A DNA stretch of 64,000 nt from Actinomycetota bacterium (GCA_023382335.1 JAMCPM010000014.1:1-64000), one strand, 5' to 3'. Shown: positions 1 through 13,222, counted from the stretch's first letter. A program made the numbers and translations. The notes: generated by a model not told the origin, from the sequence alone.

Positions 1-36
1 GAGGGCGCAAAGCGCCCTCCGCCCCCGCCGTTTTTT
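1..36. terminator. Hairpin and T-run at window edge
   Basis: GAGGGCGC-AAA-GCGCCCTC forms a perfect 8-bp stem at 1-19, and a run of six T lies at 31-36. The T-run is 11 bases from the stem, so this is not a classical intrinsic terminator. It may end a gene lying left of the window. Confidence 0.35.
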
Positions 37-80
37 CCCCTGCAAAATTTCCCATTTTTATCGAGACTTTCCGAAACCTT

Positions 81-132
81 TTGCCTGCCGGTGTTGTCTA
101 AAATGTGTAAAGGCCAATACCCCCACAGGTAT
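81..132 (+). promoter_or_regulatory. sqr leader with CsoR/CstR-like operator palindrome
   Basis: A TAAAAT hexamer at 99-104 could be the -10 element; no convincing -35 is visible. Just downstream, at 117-132, lies ATACC-CCCACA-GGTAT, an inverted repeat with a G/C tract of the kind bound by CsoR-family repressors. Within that family CstR senses persulfide and controls sulfide-oxidation genes, which suits a position before sqr. A closely similar palindrome occurs at 63938-63953. No CsoR/CstR gene lies in the window, so the regulator is inferred. Confidence 0.4.
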
Positions 133-151
133 CATTTAAGGAGCAGAAACC

Positions 152-1360
152 ATGTCAGAAGTAGTCGTAATAGGCAGCAGTTTTGCCGGCCTCACCGGTG
201 CGCTTGAGGCCAGGCGCAAGCTGGGTCCAGGCCACCGTGTCACCCTGATCTCCCGAACCGATGATTTTGTTTATATCCCGTCGCTCATCTGGGTCCCGTT
301 CGGATGGCGGGAGATTCAGGACATCAGCATCCCCGTCAAGCCGATCCTCGACAAACATGGAGTCGATTTCCTCAAGGCGGAGGTCACACGCGTCAATCCG
401 GAAGCAAACACGGTATCCACCACCGAGGGCGAGATCTCCTATGACTACCTGCTGGTGGCCTCGGGCGTCAGCACGCGCTTTGACCTGATCGAGGGTCTGG
501 GGCCCGAGGCAAACACTTATTCCGTCTGCACCCCGGGGCACGCCATCAAGGCGCGCGAGGGCTGGAAGAAGCTGGTTGAGGACCCGGGCCCGGTCGTTGT
601 GGGCGCCAGCCAGGGGGCCAGCTGCATGGGCGCCGGTTACGAGTTCCTCTTCAATCTGGAATACGCCGCCCGCAAGGCGGGCGTCCGTGACCGGGTCGAC
701 ATCACCTGGATCACCCCCGAGCCTTACCTGGCGCACTTCGGCATCGACGGCATGGCCGGAGGCGAGGCGATGCTCAAGGGGTTCATGAAGAAGTTCAACA
801 TCAACTATGTCACCAACTCGGAGGTCGAGAGAGTCACCGAAACCGACGTCGTGCTCAAGGACGGCAGGAAGCTGCCCTACAAGTACTCGATGATCATCCC
901 GCCGTTCAACGGCGCCAGGTTCGTCAAGGAATCGGGCGATCTCGGCGACGAGAAGGGCTTCATTCCCATCAACGACACCTACCGGCACAAGAAGTACGCC
1001 AACATCTTCGCGGCGGGCCTGGCCGTGGCGGTGCCGCTGCCGTTCACGACCCCGGTAGCGATTGGCATGCCCAAGACCGGCTTCCCCTCCGAAGAGAGCG
1101 CCAAGATAGCCGCCCACAACATCGTCAAACTGCTTCAGGGAGAGCCGGAGTCCTCACTGAAGGCCAAGCCCTGGGGGAAGATCCCCGGACTGTGCGTGCT
1201 TGACGCCGGCCACAAGGAAGTCGTCATCCTCAGCAATCATCTGCTCAAGCCCCGCCAGTTCGCGGTGATGGTTCCCAATCCGGTGTTCAACGTCGCCAAG
1301 CGGGCACTGGAGAAGTACTTCCTCTGGAAGACCAGGCGGGGGCTTTCGTACCTGATGTAA
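152..1360 (+). CDS. sqr: Sulfide:quinone oxidoreductase
   Basis: Peripheral membrane flavoprotein that oxidises sulfide and passes the electrons to the quinone pool. The 402-residue product starts with an FAD-binding Rossmann motif (VVVIGSSFAGLTGA, about residues 4-17). It carries the three cysteines expected of the family: Cys126 in SVCTPGHA, Cys158 in GASQGASCMG and Cys348 in GLCVLD, close in spacing to Cys128/160/356 of the Acidithiobacillus enzyme. A second FAD segment (NIFAAGLAVAV) follows near residue 284. The C-terminus is basic and hydrophobic, as in SQRs that sit on the membrane. The start has AAGGAG at 138-143, 8 bases upstream. The gene stands alone and is convergent with ftsZ. A palindrome in its leader may bind a persulfide-responsive repressor. 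The three cysteines argue against flavocytochrome c subunit or NDH-2. Confidence 0.9.
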   Translation: MSEVVVIGSSFAGLTGALEARRKLGPGHRVTLISRTDDFVYIPSLIWVPFGWREIQDISIPVKPILDKHGVDFLKAEVTRVNPEANTVSTTEGEISYDYLLVASGVSTRFDLIEGLGPEANTYSVCTPGHAIKAREGWKKLVEDPGPVVVGASQGASCMGAGYEFLFNLEYAARKAGVRDRVDITWITPEPYLAHFGIDGMAGGEAMLKGFMKKFNINYVTNSEVERVTETDVVLKDGRKLPYKYSMIIPPFNGARFVKESGDLGDEKGFIPINDTYRHKKYANIFAAGLAVAVPLPFTTPVAIGMPKTGFPSEESAKIAAHNIVKLLQGEPESSLKAKPWGKIPGLCVLDAGHKEVVILSNHLLKPRQFAVMVPNPVFNVAKRALEKYFLWKTRRGLSYLM

Positions 1361-1414
1361 GCCTTTTTCAGGAGCCAGCATGCCGGCCGCGCATTCCGGC
1401 CGGCGGCATTTGAT

Positions 1415-1444
1415 AAAAAAGGCGCCCCGCAAGGGGCGCCTTTT
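1415..1444. terminator. Bidirectional intrinsic terminator between sqr and ftsZ
   Basis: GGCGCCCC-GCAA-GGGGCGCC (1421-1440) is flanked by six A on the left and four T on the right, so it can end transcription from both sides. It lies between the convergent sqr and ftsZ genes. A second inverted repeat (GCCGGCC/GGCCGGC, about 1382-1404) precedes it. Confidence 0.85.
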
Positions 1445-1469
1445 GAATCCCTGTTTGAGGCGGTAGCTG

Positions 1470-2606
1470 CTAGCCGTTGACGAAGCCCGGTGTGTCGAGC
1501 ACGGCCCCGCGCATTGCCGCCGGGCGCCTCTGCGTCTCGGGGGCCCGGTCGAAGCCGGTGGCAATGACGGTCACCTGGATGGAGTCGGTCATGCTCGGGT
1601 CGACGACCGTGCCGAAGATGATGTTCGCGTCTTCGGCGGCCACTGCCGCGACGACCTGTGCGGCTTCATTGGCCTCGTGCAGCGCCACATCGTTGCCGCC
1701 CTTGACGTTGAGCAGTATGCCCCGGGCGCCCTCGATCGAAGTCTCCAGAAGCGGCGAGCCGATGGCCTGACGGGCCGCCTCGGTGGCGCGGCTCTCCCCG
1801 GAAGCGGTTCCCACGCCCATGAGCGCGGTGCCGGCCCCCTGGATGATCGTGCGCACGTCGGCGAAGTCCACGTTGATGAGCCCGGTGAGGTTTATCAGGT
1901 CGCAGATGCTCTGAACGCCCTGGCGCAGCACGTCGTCGGCGACCGCGAAGGCCTCCAGCAGGCTGGTGCCGCGGTCGACGACCTGAAGCAGCCGGTCGTT
2001 GGGTACGATAATGACGGTGTCGGCGGCCTCGCGCAGGCGGCGGATTCCCTCTTCCGCCTGGATGTTGCGCTTGGTGCCTTCAAAGCTGAAGGGCCGGGTG
2101 ACGATACCGATGGTCAGCGCTCCCGTCTCGCGGGCAGCTTCGGCGATGACCGGCGCCGCTCCGGTGCCGGTGCCTCCACCTTCGCCAGCCGTGATGAAGA
2201 CCAGGTCGGCGCCGCGTAAAACTTTCTTCACTTCATCGCGGCTGCGCTCCATGGCCTCGATGCCCACATTGGGGTCGGCGCCGCCACCAAGCCCGCGGGT
2301 GAGCTCTCCACCCACGTGGATCTTGACGTCGGCGTCGGACATCTGCAGCGCCTGCGCGTCGGTATTCAGGGCGATGAACTCAACGCCCTGAATACCGGCG
2401 GCGATCATGCGGTTGACGGCATTGGTGCCACCGCCTCCCACTCCGACCACCTTGATCGAGGCTATGTATGCGGCCTCCTGCCTGGGCGTGGCGTTCTCGC
2501 GGGGCGCCGGCCGCCTTTCCTCTATGCTTGTATCCTCAGATATGTGCTCCGTAGGCTGGAAGAGGTTGGCTAAGGCCCCTTCCTTCATGCTCGCTCGGAT
2601 TCCCAT
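1470..2606 (-). CDS. ftsZ: Cell division protein FtsZ, very short C-terminal linker
   Basis: Tubulin-like GTPase that polymerises into the division ring. The 378-residue product shows the tubulin signature [10 protein letters not shown], the nucleotide-binding [11 protein letters not shown] and the T7 loop NVDFADVR. The start is set by AAAGGAG 7 bases before ATG 2606; a longer in-frame start at 2663 lacks such a site. The gene overlaps the end of parA by 71 bp, so the two are probably co-transcribed and translationally coupled. The globular domain ends near ATGFD and only about 25 residues follow, ending in LDTPGFVNG, which resembles the conserved C-terminal DIPxF peptide. The linker is thus far shorter than usual. 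No other dcw-cluster gene is present. A second, canonical FtsZ elsewhere in the genome cannot be excluded. Confidence 0.93.
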   Translation of the reverse strand: MGIRASMKEGALANLFQPTEHISEDTSIEERRPAPRENATPRQEAAYIASIKVVGVGGGGTNAVNRMIAAGIQGVEFIALNTDAQALQMSDADVKIHVGGELTRGLGGGADPNVGIEAMERSRDEVKKVLRGADLVFITAGEGGGTGTGAAPVIAEAARETGALTIGIVTRPFSFEGTKRNIQAEEGIRRLREAADTVIIVPNDRLLQVVDRGTSLLEAFAVADDVLRQGVQSICDLINLTGLINVDFADVRTIIQGAGTALMGVGTASGESRATEAARQAIGSPLLETSIEGARGILLNVKGGNDVALHEANEAAQVVAAVAAEDANIIFGTVVDPSMTDSIQVTVIATGFDRAPETQRRPAAMRGAVLDTPGFVNG

Positions 2607-3348
2607 TGAGCAACTCCTTTGCCAGGTTACGGTAAGTGTTCGCCGCCGCGCCTTCCGGTTCATAGGCCATGATCGAGCGGCCCTGCACCGGCGCTTCGGC
2701 GAACTTTATGGTTTTCCTCACCACGGTCTTGAAGACGACGTCGCCAAAGCCGTCCTTGAGTATTTCTATCGCCTCACGGCCGTGGATAGTCCGGGCGTCG
2801 AACATCGTCGGCAGGATGCCGCGTATCCTGACGTCCGGATTGAGGTTCTCGCGAATCATTTCGAGAGTCTTTTCCAGCTGCGCCAGCCCTCTGAGCGAAA
2901 GATATTCGCACTGCACGGGCACGATGACGCCGTCGGCCGCGGTCAGGGCGTTTATCGTCAACAGGCCCAGGGACGGCGGCGTGTCTATAAGAATGAAATC
3001 GTAGCGGTGCTTTACCTGCATCAGAGCCTTCTCCAGCGAGCGCTCGCGCCCGATCGCTGACGAAAGGGCCAGCTCGGCGCCGGCAAGGTCGATGCTGGCG
3101 GGAGCGATGTCCACCTCGCACCTCTGGATGACGTCGTCGAGCGGGGTGCGTTGCACCAGCACGTTGAACATGCTCCTGGTGAGGAAATCGGGGTTGATTC
3201 CCTGGCTCATGGACAGGTTTCCCTGGGGGTCCATGTCCACTACCAGCACGCGTTTGTGCATCTCGCGAAGAGCGACGCCGACATTCAGGGTCGAGGTCGT
3301 CTTGGCGACCCCACCCTTTTGATTGGCAAAGGCTAATACAGTTGTCAC
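2536..3348 (-). CDS. parA: ParA/Soj chromosome-partitioning ATPase
   Basis: MinD/ParA-type ATPase that binds DNA non-specifically and moves ParB-parS complexes at the origin. The 270-residue product begins with the deviant Walker A motif KGGVAKTT (about residues 11-18). It has VVDMDPQGN (A' motif) and the Walker B segment [11 protein letters not shown]. The start is GTG 3348, with GGGAG 9 bases upstream. The gene faces away from oriC and dnaA, and its 3' end overlaps ftsZ. No parB or parS-like gene/site was recognised beside it, which is unusual for an origin-linked parA; parB may lie elsewhere. Being short and lacking an N-terminal helix-turn-helix extension, it is of the chromosomal Soj type and not the plasmid ParA Ia type. 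Confidence 0.9.
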   Translation of the reverse strand: MTTVLAFANQKGGVAKTTSTLNVGVALREMHKRVLVVDMDPQGNLSMSQGINPDFLTRSMFNVLVQRTPLDDVIQRCEVDIAPASIDLAGAELALSSAIGRERSLEKALMQVKHRYDFILIDTPPSLGLLTINALTAADGVIVPVQCEYLSLRGLAQLEKTLEMIRENLNPDVRIRGILPTMFDARTIHGREAIEILKDGFGDVVFKTVVRKTIKFAEAPVQGRSIMAYEPEGAAANTYRNLAKELLNGNPSEHEGRGLSQPLPAYGAHI

Positions 3349-3814
3349 GTGACCGGTCTCCCGCGTTTTCGGGATTTATCGTGCTATTTTGTTCTATCCC
3401 GGCCGGGGAATTCCTTTAACCGTGGCAGCGGCCCACAAAACCGTCGCCAGTTCTGGATACCAGAACGTGTGGATGACCGGGATTTATCCACATCCTTTTC
3501 ACAGCTGTGGATATCCCTAATTATCCGCCGTTTAGCAGGTGCTTTCACTCAACCTTCAGCGCTCCCGGGGCCAAGGCCGCACCCGGCTCTTTGCAGCGGT
3601 TTTATCACCGCTTTATCCACAGGGGGTGTGGATAACTTCCGCGCTGGTGGCGCTCCCCGATCTCTTGTTTTCCTCGGGGGGCGACTATAATATCTTCTCC
3701 ACACAACTCCCCGGCATTCGTTTGTGTTGCGGCAAGCAGAGGCGCCTCCAGTTATCAGCCGCGTTCAAGTCACCTGTTTTTGGGGGAGCATCCAACTTTT
3801 TACAGGAGCCTTCC
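3349..3814. other. oriC, left part: DnaA-box cluster between parA and dnaA
   Basis: This 466-bp gene-free stretch holds DnaA boxes. Perfect TTATCCACA occurs at 3484-3492 (+), 3613-3621 (+) and 3627-3635 (-). The last two face each other across five G. One-mismatch boxes are TCATCCACA at 3468-3476 (-) and ATATCCACA at 3506-3514 (-). A probable dnaA promoter lies inside it, so DnaA binding probably also autoregulates dnaA. Confidence 0.88.
3665..3691 (+). promoter_or_regulatory. Probable dnaA promoter
   Basis: A perfect TATAAT at 3686-3691 is preceded by TTGTTT at 3665-3670 (15-base spacer, short). It sits about 125 bases before the dnaA start and immediately downstream of the paired DnaA boxes at 3613-3635, which would suit autoregulation. 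Confidence 0.5.
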
Positions 3815-5185
<1,371 letters not shown>

Positions 5186-5443
5186 CTCGGTTTCGAGGGT
5201 GGAAAACCTGTTCAAGTCCTGGGGAGAGAATTCCGGTTATCCATACCTTTGCGCCGGCGATGGAAACCGGATAAGGTTATGCCATCCGCACGGGTTGTTA
5301 TCCTCAGGCTTATCAACAAAGTTGTGCCGTTCGGATAGCCTGGTTTTGGAGGCTCTTTTTTCCTTCTCCCAGTTATACAGGCGCCTACTACTAATGAGAC
5401 TAATTTTTAATAAATTAATAAATAAACCGTTGGAGGTCGGAAC
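5186..5443. other. oriC, right part: DnaA-box variants and AT-rich unwinding region
   Basis: The dnaA-dnaN gap holds variant DnaA boxes: TTATCCATA at 5237-5245, TTATCCTCA at 5298-5306, TTATCAACA at 5310-5318 and TTATACAGG at 5373-5381, all on the plus strand. It ends in a nearly pure A/T stretch (about 5400-5427), the best candidate for the DNA unwinding element in an otherwise GC-rich region. Confidence 0.85.
5373..5427. promoter_or_regulatory. Basal unwinding module: DnaA box, GC cluster, DnaA-trio, AT-rich stretch
   Basis: The order is box TTATACAGG (5373-5381), GC-rich GCGCC, then CTACTACTA (5385-5393), then the AT-rich run. Read 3'-5' on the bottom strand CTACTACTA is GAT-GAT-GAT, the DnaA-trio motif to which DnaA filaments bind on single-stranded DNA. 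The order and polarity match the basal unwinding system described for Bacillus subtilis. Confidence 0.7.
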
Positions 5444-6553
5444 ATGCGGATAACCTGTCCCAAAGATCTCTTACTGGAGAATCTGCAGTCGGTCCTCAAG
5501 ACCGTATCCACCAAAAGCACTATGCCGGTTCTCTCAGGCATACGCATGGATTTAAAAGACAGCGGCAGCGTCGAGCTTGCCAGCACCAACATGGAACTTT
5601 CCCTGAGGCTGACCATGGAAGCAAAGGTCGAAGGCGAAGGCGCCCTGGTGGCGCCTGGCCGCCTGATGACCGATGTCGTTCGCAGCCTGCCCTCCGGGGA
5701 AGTAGTGCTCGACATGGACGAGAAGGAACAGGTGCTGGAGATCCGTTGCGGCACCGCCAGCTTCAGGCTGAACTGCCTGCCGGCTGCCGATTTCCCCCGT
5801 CTGCCCGGCATGCCTGAGGACGGCTCCTTCGAGATCGACAGCGGTCCTATGGTGTCTACTATCAACACCGTGGCCAGGGCGGCCTCACGCGACGAGACAC
5901 GGCCGCTGCTCACCGGGATCCTGGTCAAGTTTTCAAAGGAAAAGATCAAGATGGTGGCCACCGACAGCTACCGCCTGAGCGTCCGTGAGACCGAATCGTC
6001 GAGCTCGCTCAAGGACAAAAAGGAAATAATCGTGCCGCGCTCATCGCTTGAGGAGCTGGCCCGAATCTGCGGGCAGGTGGACGCTGAGAAGGTAAATGTC
6101 GGCATCATGGACGGCCAGGTAATCTTCTCGGCAGGAAAAGTCGTTTTGACATCCCGCCTGATCGAGGGGCAGTTCCCAAACTACCAGCAGCTGCTTCCCG
6201 ACGAATTCAAGTACGAGATCAGCATGGACCGCGAAGAGCTGCTCGAAGCGGTAGGCCGCATTAGCCTCATGGCGCAGAAGAATGCGCCACTGCGTTTGAA
6301 GTTCTCATCGGGAGAGCTGACGATCTCGGCGCAGACGCCACAGGTAGGCGAGGCCAAAGAGACGATGGCCGTCGCTTTCCAGGGAGAAGAAGTCGAGATC
6401 GGCTTCAACCCCGAGTTCCTGCGCGAGGGCATCGACAGCGTATCCGAGAAGCAGGTGGCCCTCAGGGTCATAAGCCCGCTGCGGCCGGGCCTCATCAAGG
6501 CTTCGGGTGACGACTTCCTCTACCTGATCATGCCGATCAGGCTAAACGGCTAG
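5444..6553 (+). CDS. dnaN: DNA polymerase III beta sliding clamp
   Basis: Ring-shaped dimeric clamp that tethers the replicative polymerase to DNA. The 369-residue product has the usual length and shows all three clamp folds. Recognisable segments are TMPVLSGIRM near the N-terminus, DETRPLLTGIL in the second domain and the C-terminal tail DDFLYLIMPIRLNG, which forms part of the partner-binding pocket. ATG 5444 follows TGGAGG at a good distance. The gene lies directly downstream of the AT-rich origin segment. It is followed by a hairpin without T-run and then recF, so it probably belongs to the dnaN-recF-DUF721 transcript. Confidence 0.97.
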   Translation: MRITCPKDLLLENLQSVLKTVSTKSTMPVLSGIRMDLKDSGSVELASTNMELSLRLTMEAKVEGEGALVAPGRLMTDVVRSLPSGEVVLDMDEKEQVLEIRCGTASFRLNCLPAADFPRLPGMPEDGSFEIDSGPMVSTINTVARAASRDETRPLLTGILVKFSKEKIKMVATDSYRLSVRETESSSSLKDKKEIIVPRSSLEELARICGQVDAEKVNVGIMDGQVIFSAGKVVLTSRLIEGQFPNYQQLLPDEFKYEISMDREELLEAVGRISLMAQKNAPLRLKFSSGELTISAQTPQVGEAKETMAVAFQGEEVEIGFNPEFLREGIDSVSEKQVALRVISPLRPGLIKASGDDFLYLIMPIRLNG

Positions 6554-6564
6554 AATTCAAAAAG

Positions 6565-6599
6565 ACGGCTGCCGGCTTATAACACGGCCGGGCAGCCGT
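6565..6599. repeat. Inverted repeat between dnaN and recF
   Basis: ACGGCTGCC (6565-6573) pairs with GGCAGCCGT (6591-6599). No T-run follows, so it may act as an attenuator or an mRNA-stability hairpin rather than a terminator. Confidence 0.45.
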
Positions 6600-6628
6600 A
6601 GTCGAAAACCTAACGGCGGTATCCCCAC

Positions 6629-7756
6629 TTGTATTTACGGCGCCTGCAGCTCAACAATTTCAGGAACTTCACGAAGGCCGCCCTCGAATTCCCACCGGGC
6701 ATCTCCATCATCCTCGGCCACAACGGCGCCGGCAAGACAAACCTGCTCGAGGCGACGCAGTTCGCTTCCTGCGGACGCTCTTTTCGGACCAGCCGCGAGC
6801 AGGAGATGATGCGCGCCGGCGAGGGCTTTTTCCGCATCGAGGCCGAGGTTGAATGGAACGGGACCGCGCAGACGAGAGCGGTTGGTTACGAACAGGGCTC
6901 CGGCATCAGGAACGACAACGGCGGCGGCCCCAACTGGCTGCCTGCGGGAGAAGTGCTCTGTTTTTCCCCCGACGACCTGCAGCTGATCAAGGGGGCGCCG
7001 GCAAAGCGGCGCCGGTTCCTTGACGATGCCATAGGCCGGCGCCGGCCGGCGTATATCAGGAATCTGCTCGATTATCAAAAGGTGCTGTCTCAGCGAAACA
7101 GCTTTCTGCAGAGAGCGCGGGCCGGGTTTGTGAGGTTGCAGGACATCTCGCCGTGGGACAGGCAGTTGGCGGCGCTGGGAGAAAAGATCTACGCAGCGCG
7201 CGACGAGCACTGCCGGGTCCTGGCGCCCCATTTTCAGAAGGCCTACAGGGAGATAGCCGGCGGAGAAGAGAAAACAGAAGTAGCCTACATCTCCCAGCCT
7301 GAAGGTTTTTGTGAAAACGGCGAGCTTGCAGATAATTTCGTCCGGGCGCTCGAGGACCGCTGGTCTGAGGATCTCGACCGCGTCACGACCGGCGCCGGCA
7401 TCCACCGCGACGACGTCGACTTCAGGCTGGCGGGCAAGAGCCTCAAGCCGTACGGCTCCCAGGGAGAACAGCGGGCTGCCGTGCTGGCCCTGCTGCTGGC
7501 GGACCGGCGCATGGGGATGGAGTCCGGCGAGACCCCCCTGCTGCTCCTTGACGACGTCATGAGCGAGCTTGACCCGGAGCGGCGGCAGAGCCTGCTCAAG
7601 TCGCTGCCGGAAGAAGGCGGGCTGACGCCGCAAACGATAATCACCGCCGCCGACGCCGGGCTTTTTTCCGAGAAAGAGCTGGAAGGCGCATGCGTGTTCG
7701 AGGTCGAAGCCGGTGTCATCAGGCAAGCGAAGGCGGGCTCGGATGTCCGGCTATAA
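6629..7756 (+). CDS. recF: DNA replication and repair protein RecF
   Basis: SMC-like ATPase that helps load RecA on gapped DNA together with RecO and RecR. The 375-residue product starts MYLRRLQLNNFRNF, typical for the family. It contains Walker A GHNGAGKT (residues 30-37), an ABC-type signature segment (PYGSQGEQRA) and Walker B LLLLDDVMSELDPERR. The start is TTG 6629. No strong ribosome-binding site is visible, which suggests coupling to upstream translation or low expression. The end overlaps the DUF721 gene by 14 bp. Confidence 0.94.
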   Translation: MYLRRLQLNNFRNFTKAALEFPPGISIILGHNGAGKTNLLEATQFASCGRSFRTSREQEMMRAGEGFFRIEAEVEWNGTAQTRAVGYEQGSGIRNDNGGGPNWLPAGEVLCFSPDDLQLIKGAPAKRRRFLDDAIGRRRPAYIRNLLDYQKVLSQRNSFLQRARAGFVRLQDISPWDRQLAALGEKIYAARDEHCRVLAPHFQKAYREIAGGEEKTEVAYISQPEGFCENGELADNFVRALEDRWSEDLDRVTTGAGIHRDDVDFRLAGKSLKPYGSQGEQRAAVLALLLADRRMGMESGETPLLLLDDVMSELDPERRQSLLKSLPEEGGLTPQTIITAADAGLFSEKELEGACVFEVEAGVIRQAKAGSDVRL

Positions 7757-8069
7757 ACCTTCCCGGTATAAAAGCATTGGCGCCATCATCCGCAACGAGA
7801 AACAGCGGCTGTGGAAGACCAGCCCCGGTCTCGGCCTGCAGAGCCTCTGGACGCAGGCGGCAGGCGCAGACATCGGCGAACACACCGAGGTCAGATCGTT
7901 CCGGGAGGGGGTAATGACAGTCAGTTGTGACTCCGGCGGCTGGGCCTGTGAGCTGGGGCTCGCCGCGGCCGAACTGACGGAGCGCATGAACGCCATGAGC
8001 CCTCCGGAAAAGGTGAAGGAAATCCGCTTTGTTCACCAGGCTCGCGGCAGTGAAAATTCCCGCAAATAG
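7743..8069 (+). CDS. DUF721 (DciA-like) protein
   Basis: Small basic protein of the DUF721 family. In other bacteria DciA members of this family load or assist the replicative helicase DnaB, and a DUF721 gene between recF and gyrB is standard in Actinobacteria. The family pattern is visible: I(G)AIIRNEKQRLW near the N-terminus, LWTQAAGADIGEHTEVRSFREGVMTV as the core beta-strand region (shown here only by its start LWTQAAGADIG), and the hydrophobic ACELGLAAAELTERMN helix. ATG 7743 overlaps the recF end. A GTG at 7713 in the same frame would add ten residues and is possible. The stop codon lies within the loop of a 7-bp hairpin (8057-8075). Confidence 0.8.
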   Translation: MSGYKPSRYKSIGAIIRNEKQRLWKTSPGLGLQSLWTQAAGADIGEHTEVRSFREGVMTVSCDSGGWACELGLAAAELTERMNAMSPPEKVKEIRFVHQARGSENSRK

Positions 8070-8121
8070 CGGGAAAGATATCGCCCGTTTTTGCGCCACA
8101 GAGGCCTGTTTATGATATACT
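8057..8121 (+). promoter_or_regulatory. Hairpin and probable gyrB promoter
   Basis: TTCCCGC-AAATA-GCGGGAA (8057-8075) spans the DUF721 stop codon and may reduce read-through. Downstream, TTGCGC at 8091-8096 and TATACT at 8116-8121 (19-base spacer) form a candidate promoter for gyrB. A further weak stem (8178-8182 with 8196-8200) followed by six T (8202-8207) lies in the gyrB leader and could attenuate. Confidence 0.4.
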
Positions 8122-8170
8122 CCAGGGAGTAATCCACGGGTTCTCGCCACCCCACACCGGAGGTCGGAAT

Positions 8171-10697
<2,527 letters not shown>

Positions 10698-10753
10698 TAG
10701 CGGGCCGTGAAGGCCCCTGGCACCGAAAAAACTCGGACTAGGAACAATTACTG

Positions 10754-13222
10754 ATGGTTATATCTAACCTTGATGGACGCATAGAACCGCGGGAACTCGA
10801 AGAGGAGATGCGCTCCTCATTCCTTGATTACGCCATGAGCGTTATCGTGAGCCGGGCGCTGCCGGATGCGCGTGACGGCCTCAAGCCCGTGCACCGCCGG
10901 GTGCTGTATGCCATGCAGCAGCTGGGCCTTCCCTACAACAAGCCTTACAAGAAGAGCGCCCGCATCGTCGGTGACGTCATCGGCAAGTATCATCCCCACG
11001 GCGATTCGGCGGTTTACGACACCATGGTGCGAATGGTGCAGGACTTCTCCATGCGCTACCCCCTCATCGATGGACAGGGAAACTTTGGTAGCGTCGACGG
11101 TGACAGCGCCGCCGCCTATCGTTACACCGAGGCCAGGCTGTCGAAGCTGGCGATGGAGATGCTGCGTGACATCGACGAGGACACCGTCGACTTCATCCCC
11201 AATTTTGACGAGAGCACCGAGGAGCCCGCGGTGCTGCCGGCCCGCTTCCCCAATCTGCTGGTAAACGGCTCCAGCGGCATCGCCGTCGGGATGGCCACAA
11301 ATATTCCACCGCACAACCTGAGCGAGACTATCGACGCCTGTGTCGCCATGATCGACAATCCCGACATCACCGTCAGCGACCTGATGAAGCACATGCCCGG
11401 GCCGGACTTCCCCACCGGGGGAATCATCCTCGGCAGCCGCGGCATCCGTGATGCTTATGCCAGCGGCCGCGGCCTGGTTCGCGTGAGGGCCAAGGCCCAC
11501 TCCGAGCCGATCAAGGGCAAGCGCGACGCCATCATCATCACCGAGCTTCCCTACCAGGTCAACAAGGCTTCGCTGATCGAGAAGATCGCAGAACTGGTGC
11601 GCGAGCACAAGATCCTCGAGATCTCGGACCTGCGCGATGAATCCGACCGCAGCGGCATGCGGGTTGTCATCGAGCTAAAACGTGACACCATTCCCAAAGT
11701 GGTCCTCAACAAACTTTATAAGCACACGGCCATGCAGACCACCTTTGGCATCAACAACCTGGCGCTGGTCGACGGCGTGCCGCGGACGATGTCGCTGCGA
11801 GAGCTGCTGCGCGTCTATGTTGCCCATCAGCGTGAGGTCATCGTCAGGCGTACGCGCTTCGAGCTCGACAAGGCCCAGAAGCGGGCCCACATCCTTGAAG
11901 GCCTGCTGATCGCGCTTGGAAACCTCGACGCCGTGGTCAAGCTAATACGCGCCTCGAAGGACGCCGAAGAGGCCCGCGCCGGCCTGATGAAGAAGTTCAA
12001 GCTCACCGAAGTGCAGGCCCAGGCTATTCTCGACCTGCGGCTGCAGAAGCTCACCGGCCTGGAGCGCAACAAGATCAAGGACGAGCACAAGGATCTGAGC
12101 GAGCGCATCGCCTGGCTCAAGGGCATCCTGGCCGACGAGGCCGAGGTCTACAAGCTCATCAAGGAAGAGCTTCTCGAGATCAAGCGGATGTACGGCGACG
12201 ACCGCCGCACCCAGATCGCTCCGGGAGAAGACGACCTCGACATCGAAGACCTGATCGCCGAGGAAGACATGGTCATCTCGATAACGCATACCGGCTATAT
12301 CAAAAGCCTGCCTCTCAACACCTACAGAAATCAGCGGCGCGGCGGCGTCGGCGTCATCGGGATGGACGTCAAGGAAGAAGATTTCATCGAGCATCTGTTC
12401 ATCACCACTACTCATCACTACCTGCTGTTCTTTACCAGCGTCGGCAAGGTATACCGCCTCAAGGTCCACGAGATTCCTCTGGGCAGCCGAACATCGAAGG
12501 GCCGCGCTGTGGTCAACCTCTTGCCGCTGCGCAGCGGAGAGCGCATCAAGGCGGTAGTGGCCACCAAGGATTATAAGGACGCCAAGTACCTGGTCATGGC
12601 CACACGCAACGGCATGGTCAAGAAAACGGCATTCGAGGATTACAATACCGTGCTCAAGGCCGACGGAATCATAGCCATCAAGGTCAGGGACGACGACGAG
12701 CTTATCGCCGTGCGCCATTCAAACGGCAACGATGACATCCTGCTTGTGAGCGAGGGCGGCCAGGCCATCCGTTTCAACGAGTCAAACGTGCGGTCGATGG
12801 GGCGCGCCACCAGCGGCGTCAAAGGCATGAACCTGGCCAAGGGAGACAAGGTTCTTTCCATGAACGTGGCCAAGGACGACGCCGACCTGTTCGTTGTCAC
12901 CGACGGTGGTTACGGCAAGCGCACCCATATCAGCGACTATCCCCGCCACGGACGCGGCGGCAAGGGCGTCAGGACCATCAAGTACACTGAGGCCAAGGGG
13001 ACGCTGGTCGCTGCCAGGGTCGTGCGCGACAATCACGAGCTGGTGCTGATCTCGGCCGACGGCACGGTGATACGCATTCCGGTGAAGGACATCTCCTGCA
13101 TGGGCCGGTCCACTCAGGGCGTGCGGGTCATGAACCTGCGCAAGGGCGATCGCGTAAGCGCCGTAGCCCGGGTCGTGGCAAGCCAGTCGGGCGACACCGA
13201 AGAAGAGATAGAAGCGGAATAA
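10754..13222 (+). CDS. gyrA: DNA gyrase subunit A
   Basis: DNA-breaking and rejoining subunit of gyrase. The 822-residue product has the winged-helix region [16 protein letters not shown] near the N-terminus and the catalytic tyrosine in [11 protein letters not shown]. The C-terminal beta-pinwheel shows repeated RxxGxxG-type blades, among them the GyrA-box-like [11 protein letters not shown]. That box separates gyrase from topoisomerase IV ParC. The segment [17 protein letters not shown] matches the quinolone-resistance region and has Ser in the usual Ser/Ala position. The start is ATG 10754, with AGGA about 11 bases upstream. A strong terminator follows at 13302, so gyrBA ends here. Confidence 0.97.
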   Translation: MVISNLDGRIEPRELEEEMRSSFLDYAMSVIVSRALPDARDGLKPVHRRVLYAMQQLGLPYNKPYKKSARIVGDVIGKYHPHGDSAVYDTMVRMVQDFSMRYPLIDGQGNFGSVDGDSAAAYRYTEARLSKLAMEMLRDIDEDTVDFIPNFDESTEEPAVLPARFPNLLVNGSSGIAVGMATNIPPHNLSETIDACVAMIDNPDITVSDLMKHMPGPDFPTGGIILGSRGIRDAYASGRGLVRVRAKAHSEPIKGKRDAIIITELPYQVNKASLIEKIAELVREHKILEISDLRDESDRSGMRVVIELKRDTIPKVVLNKLYKHTAMQTTFGINNLALVDGVPRTMSLRELLRVYVAHQREVIVRRTRFELDKAQKRAHILEGLLIALGNLDAVVKLIRASKDAEEARAGLMKKFKLTEVQAQAILDLRLQKLTGLERNKIKDEHKDLSERIAWLKGILADEAEVYKLIKEELLEIKRMYGDDRRTQIAPGEDDLDIEDLIAEEDMVISITHTGYIKSLPLNTYRNQRRGGVGVIGMDVKEEDFIEHLFITTTHHYLLFFTSVGKVYRLKVHEIPLGSRTSKGRAVVNLLPLRSGERIKAVVATKDYKDAKYLVMATRNGMVKKTAFEDYNTVLKADGIIAIKVRDDDELIAVRHSNGNDDILLVSEGGQAIRFNESNVRSMGRATSGVKGMNLAKGDKVLSMNVAKDDADLFVVTDGGYGKRTHISDYPRHGRGGKGVRTIKYTEAKGTLVAARVVRDNHELVLISADGTVIRIPVKDISCMGRSTQGVRVMNLRKGDRVSAVARVVASQSGDTEEEIEAE

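Noticed and set aside
3539-3814. N-terminal extension of DnaA by 92 codons
   Set aside because: The stretch contains the DnaA boxes and promoter; ATG 3815 has a good ribosome-binding site and matches DnaA N-termini.
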